Positions 1-7,418 of a stretch of 64,000 nt of DNA are shown one piece after another. The notes under the pieces were generated by a model that worked only from the letters and a program-made list of their open reading frames with translations, was not told where the DNA came from and made no database searches. This DNA comes from Flexithrix dorotheae DSM 6795 (GTDB lineage: Bacteria; Bacteroidota; Bacteroidia; Cytophagales; Flammeovirgaceae): NCBI RefSeq assembly GCF_000379765.1, contig NZ_KB903445.1, forward strand, positions 62,001 to 126,000. The letters run 5' to 3'. Position 1 is the stretch's first letter, and each line of letters opens with the position of its first letter. Made by a program: the position numbers and the translations under genes.

Positions 1-1
1 T

Positions 2-151
2 ATTGGACCGGTAAGAATTTATTATATAGGTCAAAACCTGTTTACTGTAAGTAACCTTAAACATATTGATCCTGAATTAGGGCCAGGAATTAGAGAAAAT
101 TCCTACCCAATTATGCAGACTCATATGTTTGGATTAAATGTCTCTTTTTAA
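2..151 (+). CDS. SusC/RagA-type TonB-dependent receptor, C-terminal end (partial)
   Basis: The reading frame is open from the window edge and ends with TAA at 149-151. It encodes about 49 residues that read like the last beta-strands of a SusC receptor: YYIGQNLFTVSNL, then HIDPELG, and a final aromatic residue (GLNVSF). The second SusC in this window (57056-60448) ends with the same arrangement (VTGQNVFTI, IDPELG, final aromatic F). The SusD gene follows 18 bases later, as expected for a susCD operon. The protein would be an outer-membrane beta-barrel importing oligosaccharides or peptides with TonB energy. Only the tail is visible, so the substrate cannot be inferred. Confidence 0.85.
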   Translation: MGPVRIYYIGQNLFTVSNLKHIDPELGPGIRENSYPIMQTHMFGLNVSF

Positions 152-169
152 GGTTTAAAGCTAGAAATC

Positions 170-1996
170 ATGAAAAAAATAATTATGTCTATAAAACAAT
201 TGGTATTATCAGCACTCCTAGTATTGACGGCTATTTCTTGCGATCAGGAAGAATTTTTAGAAAATGTCAACAAGACCAATCTAACCGATGCTACCCAATG
301 GCAAACTGAATCGAATGCGGATATATTTTTAAATGATGTTTACAGTGAGGTACCCAGAAGAAGTAATTTTGCTGAGCAATTAGATTATTATACTGATGAC
401 TATAATATAAGTCATTACTATACCGCTTCAAACTGGAGGCAGGGTGTCTGTCAGGCACCGGCAAATAGTACTGGTAGTAATTGGGGGGGGACACACGGTC
501 CTACCGATGGATTTGACTGGAGTACATTTTATACAAAGGTTAGAAAAGTAAATACCTATATTCAGAAGATAGACGAAAATAAAGAGAATTTTTCGGTGGA
601 ATATTACAACAAGCGTATGGATGAAGCAAGGTTCTTGAGAGCTTACTTCTATAGTGAGTATTTCATGCATGTAGGAGGTATTCCGATCTTAACAGAGCCT
701 TTGGATCGAAATACTATGACTGATGAAGAAATGAGAAAGCCAAGAGCTACTTTTGAAGAAACCTTTAATTTCATAACTGGTGAACTTGGGGAAATAGTAA
801 ATAATGAATATCTCGACATTAAATATGATGCTGGAAACTTAGATGCAGGTCGTGCAACTTTAGGTGCAGCACTTGCGCTGAAAGGTTGGATAGAATTATT
901 CGCAGCCAGTCCATTATTTAATAGTGGAAGTGCTTATTTATCAGATCCAGGCAATTATGTTTCTTTTGGCAACGCTGACCCTACCAGATGGGCAACAGCA
1001 GCAGCAACTAATAAGAAGTTTATTGATGAGTATGGAAATGGCGGACCTTATGGATTATTTCCAGATATGAAAAACCTTTTTAGAGCTTCAAACGAATACA
1101 ACGAGGAGATAATATGGGATAGGCAAATCTTAGCGGATGTTGGTGGAATGGGCAGCAACTACGAACGTAGAGGAGGAGTCACCTACGTTTTAGGTCAATA
1201 TATGACCTGGGGGAATTATAATCCAACCCAGGAAGTAGTCGATGCATTTTTAATGGCTAATGGCTTGCGGATAAATGATCCAGGGTCAGGATACGACCCT
1301 CAGAATCCATATGTTAATAGAGAGCAAAGGTTTTACGAGGCCATTGTATATGATGGAGCGCCCTATAAAATGGATTGGATGCCAACTACTGATACCATTT
1401 ATACAAGAATCAACAAGACATATGCAAACCCTGATAAAACTAATCAAATTGACCTAGCAGGTAAGACCGATGTTGGAGATTCGGGGTATTATCAGAAAAA
1501 GAGGTTGAACCCTGACGCAAAACCAGCAAATGATGCTAGTGGACAAAATTATATCTTTTATCGATATGCTGAAGTTTTACTAAATTTTGCAGAAGCACAA
1601 AATGAAGCGTATGGACCAGATGCTTCGGTTTACGATGCCATTGATCAATTGCGTGAAAGAAGTAATCTTCCAAAACTTAGTATTATAAAGCCTGGATTAT
1701 CGAAGGATGAAATGCGTGAAGAAATCCTCCGGGAAAGACGTGTTGAGCTTTGCTTTGAGAACAAGAGATATTGGGATAACAAGAGGCTAAAGCAGGCCGA
1801 AGTAGTGATGAATCAAGCTCGTCACAATATGGTTATTCGATATACCAATGAAGATGATGCAACAGGACCACTGATCTATAGTGTGGAGCCAGAAGAGAAG
1901 TACGAAGTGGCATTTCATCCCAGAATGTACATGAGTCCTATTCCTCAAGCAGTAATAGGTCAAAATCCTAACGTGGAGCAAAACCCTGGATATTAA
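170..1996 (+). CDS. SusD/RagB family nutrient-binding outer-membrane lipoprotein
   Basis: This is a 608-residue SusD-like surface lipoprotein that pairs with the SusC receptor just upstream to capture substrate. The N-terminus is a lipoprotein signal ending in LTAISC, with lipidation Cys24. The rest has SusD hallmarks: an early 'ATQWQTESNADIFLNDVY' segment, TPR-like helices (DEARFLRAYFYSEYFMHVGGIPILTEPL) and the C-terminal 'LRERRVELCFENKRYWDNKRLK' signature with a PIPQ ending. A second ATG at residue 6 is an equally plausible start. The gene belongs to the susCD operon and is followed by a terminator-like hairpin. It is longer than the second SusD here (about 480 residues), so it probably serves a different substrate. 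Family assignment is firm; the ligand is unknown. Confidence 0.93.
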   Translation: MKKIIMSIKQLVLSALLVLTAISCDQEEFLENVNKTNLTDATQWQTESNADIFLNDVYSEVPRRSNFAEQLDYYTDDYNISHYYTASNWRQGVCQAPANSTGSNWGGTHGPTDGFDWSTFYTKVRKVNTYIQKIDENKENFSVEYYNKRMDEARFLRAYFYSEYFMHVGGIPILTEPLDRNTMTDEEMRKPRATFEETFNFITGELGEIVNNEYLDIKYDAGNLDAGRATLGAALALKGWIELFAASPLFNSGSAYLSDPGNYVSFGNADPTRWATAAATNKKFIDEYGNGGPYGLFPDMKNLFRASNEYNEEIIWDRQILADVGGMGSNYERRGGVTYVLGQYMTWGNYNPTQEVVDAFLMANGLRINDPGSGYDPQNPYVNREQRFYEAIVYDGAPYKMDWMPTTDTIYTRINKTYANPDKTNQIDLAGKTDVGDSGYYQKKRLNPDAKPANDASGQNYIFYRYAEVLLNFAEAQNEAYGPDASVYDAIDQLRERSNLPKLSIIKPGLSKDEMREEILRERRVELCFENKRYWDNKRLKQAEVVMNQARHNMVIRYTNEDDATGPLIYSVEPEEKYEVAFHPRMYMSPIPQAVIGQNPNVEQNPGY

Positions 1997-2087
1997 CTAA
2001 GTTTCAATTTGGGATTAAGACAAATAATCTCATGGTTAATTAAGGCAAACATGGGATAAGAATATTGTATTCTGGTTGAATTGTAAA

Positions 2088-2150
2088 AAAGACTGCTTTT
2101 GAATTTTTAAGTATTGTTACTCAATATTAAATCTTTTAAAGCGGTCTTTT
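2088..2150 (+). terminator. terminator-like stem-loop after susCD
   Basis: AAGACTGCTTT near 2090-2100 pairs with AAAGCGGTCTT near 2138-2148 (one G-U pair), followed by a short T-run. The loop is long (about 37 nt), which is unusual for an intrinsic terminator. It lies about 95 bases beyond the susD stop. Confidence 0.5.
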
Positions 2151-2332
2151 CAATATATCCATGGTTCAAGGATGAATTTATCTCCATTCGTTGGGAGAAA
2201 TATTTTGTTGAAATATTCATTAATTTTCTCGAGAGTGTAAACTGACTTCTGTCTAAGGATTGCTTTGTAAAATACTTTAAGCCAGCTAAAATTTGAATTT
2301 ATCAGTAAAAAAATCTTCTGTCTTTTTATTAT

Positions 2333-3487
2333 TCAATACCCAAACTGAATCCCACGGGTAATAGGCTTTATAGCCAGTTGCAATGCTTTCTTAATCAGCT
2401 GCACTGGCAATCCTGCCGGAGATATGGCCATAGATTTCGCCACTTCATCTATTACTTTGTTCATCACTTTTTGCCTTACCCCTCCAACAGTGGTCGGTAT
2501 ATGCATCAAACTCCTGACTTCCCTGTTCTGCCTCATTGCCTTCTCCAACATGTAACGAGCCAGCCCTTCTGGTGATTTAGGAGTATTGATCACCATATCC
2601 AAATACTTCACTGCATCGTGCTTTCTGGCATGTCGGTAGGCATAGTTGTTTTCATACCCTCTTACATACCCAAATTGTTTATCAAATATTTCCTCTGTCC
2701 TTCCTACAAACTGATGGCGATCAAAACCTATTTTATGCTCCTTTCCATTCAGTTTTACCTTCCCATTCCGGGGTTTGGAAAATGGTGATAACCGCACTTC
2801 TTTCTTCCTGTCCATTCTCGATACAATCACATGTACATGCATCTGAGAACCACCTTTATTCCTTCCGGGTAAAATTACCTCTCCATAATTATCCTTGATA
2901 TAACTCTGGTTTTGATTAAGAATCTGCTGAGACAATGCATTGATCTTTTGCTGATTTCCACCATTATCTTTCAATGTTTCCACTTCCCTTTTCAAGGCAT
3001 TAATTTCTACACTCACCTGATAGTTATGTTTAAATACTTCCCGGTATTTAGCTTCCTCTTTTTTATAGCTCCGTTCATGTTCTACCTTGGCAAAATACAC
3101 CAAATCTTTACCCTGTATTTTTGTACCGTCTTTATAGGTCTGGGCAAAACTATTGGCATATTCTTCCATCACCGCTCTGGTGTAGGCTTTTAACTTTTCC
3201 TTATCATGGCCAATATGTGCCAATTCATCTGCACTGGGGTTAATGGTCAGCATAAAAAACTTGCTCTCCTTGCTTTTCAGCTTCGCCCCTACTCCATTGC
3301 TGTCAATGGCATGCCTGACCTGGAATGAACGATAATCCTGCCCATCGTGGGAAAAGAAATGTTCCTCTTCCCACAGGTCCTTACCCTCATTTTCCTTCTC
3401 CAGGTATTCCACCAATGCACCACAACTCCCACTATTGTTATCGTAGTGGGAATCGTATTTGCCCGTTTGATGGATTTTAACATACAT
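2333..3487 (-). CDS. MobB/DUF5712-type mobilization relaxase
   Basis: This 384-residue protein opens with the pattern of Bacteroidota mobilization proteins of the DUF5712/MobB type (MYVKIHQTGKYD..NNSGSC..LVEYLEKENEG). 'LVYFAKVEHER' follows at residues 129-139. A relaxase-like histidine motif, HVHVIVSRMD, has H217 and H219, in line with the metal-binding HxH of plasmid relaxases. A Lys/Glu/Gln-rich probable coiled coil lies between, at about 157-195. By family it would nick DNA at an origin of transfer and allow mobilization by a helper conjugation system. No coupling protein or mating-pair genes are in the window, so the element looks mobilizable, not self-transmissible. The gene is convergent with susD and in line with rep and par. 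Confidence 0.85.
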   Translation of the reverse strand: MYVKIHQTGKYDSHYDNNSGSCGALVEYLEKENEGKDLWEEEHFFSHDGQDYRSFQVRHAIDSNGVGAKLKSKESKFFMLTINPSADELAHIGHDKEKLKAYTRAVMEEYANSFAQTYKDGTKIQGKDLVYFAKVEHERSYKKEEAKYREVFKHNYQVSVEINALKREVETLKDNGGNQQKINALSQQILNQNQSYIKDNYGEVILPGRNKGGSQMHVHVIVSRMDRKKEVRLSPFSKPRNGKVKLNGKEHKIGFDRHQFVGRTEEIFDKQFGYVRGYENNYAYRHARKHDAVKYLDMVINTPKSPEGLARYMLEKAMRQNREVRSLMHIPTTVGGVRQKVMNKVIDEVAKSMAISPAGLPVQLIKKALQLAIKPITRGIQFGY

Positions 3488-3621
3488 ATCTGATCAAATC
3501 TTGTATAAATGTGGTTGGGTTGAATAAGATCAAGAAAACCACTTCTCAATCTTTTTCTGCTGTTTTTTTTAAAGTAATTACTTACCTGTTTGGGTTATCC
3601 GAAATTATAATCTTTTCCACT

Positions 3622-3743
3622 ATGCAGCAGCTATTTTGGCTTAATATGCTGTATAAAAATAGCTTTTATGACCACTCAAGTCAACTATTTTTGGAAAATG
3701 CTGCAAATAATAATTTATATGCTGCATAATATGCCGCATGTTA
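3622..3743. repeat. cluster of ATGCNGYA repeats upstream of the relaxase, possible oriT region
   Basis: Five related copies of ATGC(A/T/C)G(C/T)A lie within 122 bases: ATGCAGCAGCTA (3622), ATGCTGTATAAAA (3646), ATGCTGCAAATAA (3698), ATGCTGCATAATA (3719) and ATGCCGCATGTTA (3731). The last two are adjacent. The cluster sits between the relaxase start and the replication gene, in a stretch without a convincing gene. Short repeats beside a nic site commonly bind relaxosome proteins. This role is an inference; no nic consensus was identified. Confidence 0.35.
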
Positions 3744-3796
3744 TTTTTACAAGTTACTGAATTACAATATTTTATACGTCACTCAAAAGCACACTA

Positions 3797-3985
3797 TCAT
3801 GCGCTGCGTGATACCATCTTGCTTACAATTTCCCCTCCCCTACTTCCACTTCCTAATTGTAACCAACTTGGAGATACAAATTTAGTTGATGATCCCATGG
3901 GGACAGTTGGAATTTCTCCCTCCTTTGGGCTCGGTTCTACAGGAAAAGCCATTCTTTTCACCTTAAATACTTCCTGATCGATCAA
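3797..3985 (-). CDS. possible small protein or remnant, unknown function
   Basis: A 62-codon frame lies between rep and the relaxase. Its composition is more protein-like than a random frame in this AT-rich DNA: PSPKEGEIPTVPMGSSTKF followed by SPSWLQLGSGSRGGE. This DNA is visibly more GC-rich than its surroundings. I do not recognise the family. It could be a small accessory mobilization gene or the end of a truncated gene. There is no obvious ribosome binding site. Low confidence. Confidence 0.3.
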   Translation of the reverse strand: MIDQEVFKVKRMAFPVEPSPKEGEIPTVPMGSSTKFVSPSWLQLGSGSRGGEIVSKMVSRSA

Positions 3986-4153
3986 ACCTGATATTTTGCA
4001 CCTTTTCCATGATATGCTTATTATTGATGCAGAGATTTTAAGAAAAACTTGAAATGAAAAATACTGAGTGCAACGGGCTCATTTTAAGCCAAATGATCAA
4101 TTCCTTTAAAAGTATAAAAAATTATGAAATCAATTTTGAGGAGTCAATAACCA

Positions 4154-5116
4154 CTAAGCAAAGATGATTACAAACTTCATTTCACCGAATTTTGTCACCT
4201 CCTCTTTTACCTCTGATACTAAACCCAGTTTTTTTGCCATATCCATTCCTTTTTCAATGGTTGGCTTTATTCGCTTGTAATTATTGGAACGCTTGTATTT
4301 GTCAAGTCTCATGATTTCCACTAAGCGGTTGTAACTATATTCTACCTTATTCTCTGAAGTACAGTGCTTGGCCTGATACAAACACTTTATGAAAAGTTCT
4401 ACCCCAACATTAGGGCGACCAGTGGAAATTGCCCTTAATTTTTTATTTATATCAATTGGAAGAGCAAAATAAGTGGATGATTGTTGCTTGTTAGAGGGAA
4501 TATTTAAAAAGGAAGAATCCACACTCACTTTAATAGTTTTACTGCCATTTTCAAACGAAAGGAAGGAGTGAATTTCTAAAAGTCTTCTTATTTCAAATCC
4601 ATGTCCCATACCCTTTGACGGATTATACTTGGTAATGGGAATTAAAAATTCTCTATGATGAAGTTTTTGAAAAGAGGTTTTCACCTGATTACGTTGGGCC
4701 TGACCGGAAGAACGTATTCCCATAAACTTATACAACATACTCAGCTCGATTGTAAAAGATGCCCTGTTAATATTCTCCATATAAGTCAGTTCATTTCTCG
4801 ACTGGGCAAGCTGTGCCAATATCAGCACAGAAGTCAATAACCTTACTTCGTTACCTGTAAGTTGCTTTGCAATTTTATCTCTAATGGTAATATCAAGCCT
4901 ATCCTCTATCTCCTGTGGAAATTCAATTGAATACTCGTCTTTTCCATTCTCATTAAGTTTTAAAATCCTATGAATGGAATTATTTACCTCATTTGCAATA
5001 TCCGGTTTAAGTTGATTTTTATTATCAAAAATTGATAACTGCCTGATTTGTTGCCTGGTCTCAATCTTCAACAATCGGCTCGGGTAATTAACGGTATTTG
5101 AATCTTGTTCTTCCAT
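4154..5116 (-). CDS. plasmid replication initiator (Rep_3/RepB-like, iteron-binding)
   Basis: The 320-residue basic protein resembles theta-type replication initiators with two winged-helix domains: 'NEVRLLTSVLILAQLAQS' and 'SMLYKFMGIRSSGQAQRNQVKTSFQKLHHREFLIPI' in the first half, then 'YNRLVEIMRLDKYKRSNNYKRIKPTIEKGMDMAKKLGLV' as a second DNA-binding module. Its upstream region carries 14-15 direct repeats at 21-bp spacing, the arrangement expected for an iteron-controlled origin. Such proteins bind iterons as monomers to open the origin and repress their own gene as dimers. A GACTCA repeat half also overlaps the start codon region (about 5117), which suggests autoregulation. Exact subfamily is not certain. 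Confidence 0.8.
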   Translation of the reverse strand: MEEQDSNTVNYPSRLLKIETRQQIRQLSIFDNKNQLKPDIANEVNNSIHRILKLNENGKDEYSIEFPQEIEDRLDITIRDKIAKQLTGNEVRLLTSVLILAQLAQSRNELTYMENINRASFTIELSMLYKFMGIRSSGQAQRNQVKTSFQKLHHREFLIPITKYNPSKGMGHGFEIRRLLEIHSFLSFENGSKTIKVSVDSSFLNIPSNKQQSSTYFALPIDINKKLRAISTGRPNVGVELFIKCLYQAKHCTSENKVEYSYNRLVEIMRLDKYKRSNNYKRIKPTIEKGMDMAKKLGLVSEVKEEVTKFGEMKFVIIFA

Positions 5117-5183
5117 GACTCAATAATATTCAAACCAACATTCCTGTACAAGTAAAATTTTCTCTTTTTTACTTGCTTTGGGG

Positions 5184-5490
5184 ATATTATGACTTATCGG
5201 ATGTACATTATGACTTGCTTGATGTTTATTCTGACTTACATTTTGTACATTATGACTTATATGGAGTATATAATGACCAGAATTAGGGATATTTTGACTT
5301 ATTTACTGTCCATTATGACTTAACTGATGTACATTATGACTTATATCGGGATAAAATGACTCAATTATTGGATATTATGACTTATTCCTAATTGATGTAC
5401 ATTCTGACTTAATCTTTATCACATATGACTTGCAGATTGTACATTAAGACTTATCAATTGGCTATTACGACTCAAAAATTGTACATTATG
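5184..5490. repeat. iteron array of a replication origin (21-bp periodic direct repeats)
   Basis: The core (A/T)TTATGACTTA recurs with the G of GACT at 5191, 5212, 5233, 5254, 5275, 5296, 5317, 5338, 5358, 5379, 5406, 5427, 5448 and 5469, plus a degenerate copy at 5490. The spacing is exactly 21 bp except one step of 20 and one of 27. The fuller consensus is about TGTACATTATGACTTAT followed by variable bases. Twenty-one bp is two helical turns, so all bound Rep protomers would face the same side. The array lies between rep and the par operon, and AT-rich DNA that could serve as the unwinding element follows at 5500-5600. Confidence 0.88.
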
Positions 5491-5514
5491 CGGGAAAAAA
5501 GAGTATAACCTATT

Positions 5515-5536
5515 GGTTTTCAATATATTGAAAACC
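5515..5536. promoter_or_regulatory. perfect 22-bp palindrome beside the iterons
   Basis: GGTTTTCAATA is followed immediately by its exact complement TATTGAAAACC, then a T-rich tract on the + strand. It sits between the iteron array and the 3' end of the AntA gene. It could be a dyad at the origin, an operator, or an arrest point for transcription or replication. The sequence alone does not decide. Confidence 0.45.
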
Positions 5537-5606
5537 ATTTTTTCTCTATATAATTAATAAAAGAAATAAATCTTTTATTAGAAAATTTTATTTAGAAAAA
5601 ATTTTT

Positions 5607-6272
5607 CTACTCTTCAATATTTTTATTATTGACAGGTTTTTCAGGATTCATATTTTCCGGTAACATATTCGTATTTTGCTTTATCATCACCCGTACTTCT
5701 TTATGGTTCTTTTTGTTTAGGTTTTCCACTTCCTCCAAATCGGCAATTCCGGCCTTAAAACCCTCATTAGTTAACTCTGTTGCAAAATCTCGACCTTTCA
5801 GTAAAATAAGTGGAAGTTCTACATCCTCCATTGGCTTCCCATTAAAAAGTACCATTTTACCTTCAAAATCAATTTGAATATAATCATTTTCGGTCCCTCC
5901 AATATTTTTTATATTAGATAATAACCTTTCTTTGGAAGCCTCCAATTTAGAAAAGGCTTCCATTCTTTTATTGTTTTTTATGACCTGGAGCGTTTGTTCC
6001 GCTTTAATGAAATATCTCCTGGCCTCCTTCCCTAATTCATTATTTTCTACCATACAAAGCTCCTTTGCCATGGTGATAGACAAAAGAAAATCGTATTGCT
6101 CCTGCCCTCTTACTAACTGTACTAAAATTTTAGTATAGTCGCTCTTTTCCTGAAATTCATATTTCTTAATTCTATTATTAATCCAGTCATTAAACCTAGA
6201 TTTTACTTTTAGAAAAGTATGTAATTCTCGGGCGGAGATGATATTTCCCTGATAAATTTTTATGAGCTCCAT
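5607..6272 (-). CDS. AntA/AntB antirepressor-domain protein, third gene of the par operon
   Basis: Starting at the ATG at 6272 gives MELIKIYQGNIISARELHTFLKVKSRFNDWI, the typical beginning of the AntA/AntB antirepressor domain (residues 1 to about 100, including 'MAKELCMVENNELGKEARRYFI'). The C-terminal half is Lys/Glu-rich with no recognised domain. A frame ten codons longer (from 6302) would overlap the upstream gene; the shorter start begins one base after that gene's stop, so I prefer it. AntA domains are known from phages, where they act in anti-repression, and also occur on plasmids. Its place directly behind parA and its partner suggests a role in control of replication, copy number or partition. 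That is inference. Confidence 0.75.
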   Translation of the reverse strand: MELIKIYQGNIISARELHTFLKVKSRFNDWINNRIKKYEFQEKSDYTKILVQLVRGQEQYDFLLSITMAKELCMVENNELGKEARRYFIKAEQTLQVIKNNKRMEAFSKLEASKERLLSNIKNIGGTENDYIQIDFEGKMVLFNGKPMEDVELPLILLKGRDFATELTNEGFKAGIADLEEVENLNKKNHKEVRVMIKQNTNMLPENMNPEKPVNNKNIEE

Positions 6273-6273
6273 T

Positions 6274-6633
6274 TTACTTTTTTCTGGTTCTTCGCTTGGC
6301 ATTTCTCATTTTTTCCCTTTCCTTTTCTTCTTCAGGCCTTTCGGGAACCTCCCCTATTTGCTCCAGCAAAGCATCAATAGCTTCCTCAATTACTTCCTGT
6401 TGGGTATAATAAATATTGCCTTGAATTTTTTGGAAGTAAACGATATCTTTTATGCGTTCTAATGTCGCCCTGTTTAGTAAAAAGGTTTGCCTCACATTCT
6501 CAGGTGGTTCTTCCTCATAAACTTTTTCCTGTTCTTTTGCTTTATTTACCGCAATGGCATCTAATGGATGCTTTGCTGTTTTTCGTGTGGTACCTCTAAA
6601 GAGATCACTAGTTTTGGCTTTTGATCTTTCCAT
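6274..6633 (-). CDS. small DNA-binding partner of ParA (ParB-like, probable ribbon-helix-helix)
   Basis: This 119-residue, highly charged protein sits five bases after parA. Residues about 45-95 (NVRQTFLLNRATLERIKDIVYFQKIQGNIYYTQQEVIEEAIDALLEQIG) have the strand-helix-helix pattern of ribbon-helix-helix centromere-binding proteins, with a basic N-terminal arm (SKAKTSDLFRGTTRKTAKHP) and a very basic tail (KRRTRKK). In type Ib plasmid partition systems a small protein of this kind binds the centromere and stimulates the ParA ATPase. No classical ParB domain is present. The assignment rests on position and fold pattern. Confidence 0.65.
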   Translation of the reverse strand: MERSKAKTSDLFRGTTRKTAKHPLDAIAVNKAKEQEKVYEEEPPENVRQTFLLNRATLERIKDIVYFQKIQGNIYYTQQEVIEEAIDALLEQIGEVPERPEEEKEREKMRNAKRRTRKK

Positions 6634-6638
6634 AGTTT

Positions 6639-7418
6639 TTATTTAGCAACCATTTCTGATTGATGTAGATTAATTGATTTTCCAATTTCCTGGGATAACT
6701 TGAGATAATCCTTTGCACCATTAGAGTCCGGGGCATATTCAAAAACCGTTTTACCCAATGCATAGGCTTCTTGCAAAGCCACATTAATCCGAATCCTATT
6801 CTTATATAGCAGGTTTTCTCCTATTAATTCAATAACTTCTGTTTCCATGGCCCTTGTCAATAATTTCTGCTTATTGAATTGAGTGAAAAATGCGCCAGAA
6901 AAAGTAATTCCAGGATTAATATCTTCTTTAATTTTTGAAATGGTAATGAGTACTTCATTAAGACCATCAATACTAAATTTCTCGGCATGAATCGGAACGA
7001 TGACATGATCGGAAAATGCCAGGGCATTAACCGTAAGTAACCCAAGAGATGGGGCAGTATCCAAAATAATAATGTCAGCCACTTCCTTAAGAGATTTAGT
7101 TTGTTTTTTGAGGAGATTTTCTCTGCCAATCTCATTCAACATTTCAATCTCGAAACTACCTAAAGATTTAGTACAGGGAATCAGGTATAAATTATCACCT
7201 ATTTCATATACAGCTTCCTCAACTGAGCATTCCCCAAAAAGTACCTTATCTATGGAGGTATCAGGTTCGCTAATCCCTAATCCCGTTGAAAGATTGGCTT
7301 GTGGATCCAGGTCAATCATAATTACTCGTTTTCCCATTTTTGCAAATGCTGCACCTATTGCCCCAACACTGGTAGTCTTACCTACTCCCCCTTTTTGGTT
7401 TGAAATTGCTAATACCAT
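6639..7418 (-). CDS. parA: ParA-family partition ATPase
   Basis: A 259-residue ParA/MinD-type ATPase without an N-terminal DNA-binding extension. The deviant Walker A motif KGGVGKTT is at residues 9-16, the Walker A' region reads DLDPQANLSTG, and the Walker B region reads IIILDTAPSLG. It should move plasmid DNA over the nucleoid by ATP-dependent cycling with its partner. It leads a three-gene operon (parA, small DNA-binding gene, AntA gene) transcribed away from an AT-rich region with palindromes that could be the centromere and promoter. Together with rep and the iterons this is a full plasmid maintenance unit. Chromosomal ParA/Soj proteins look similar, but the neighbours favour a plasmid. 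Confidence 0.92.
   Translation of the reverse strand: MVLAISNQKGGVGKTTSVGAIGAAFAKMGKRVIMIDLDPQANLSTGLGISEPDTSIDKVLFGECSVEEAVYEIGDNLYLIPCTKSLGSFEIEMLNEIGRENLLKKQTKSLKEVADIIILDTAPSLGLLTVNALAFSDHVIVPIHAEKFSIDGLNEVLITISKIKEDINPGITFSGAFFTQFNKQKLLTRAMETEVIELIGENLLYKNRIRINVALQEAYALGKTVFEYAPDSNGAKDYLKLSQEIGKSINLHQSEMVAK

Noticed and set aside
3511-3729. 72-codon + frame opposite the relaxase start
   Set aside because: It overlaps the repeat cluster upstream of the relaxase and has no protein-like features.
5184-5490. Regular short repeats considered as a CRISPR array
   Set aside because: The conserved core is only about 11-15 bp within a 21-bp unit, there are no 30-bp spacers and no cas genes, and a rep gene is adjacent, so these are iterons.
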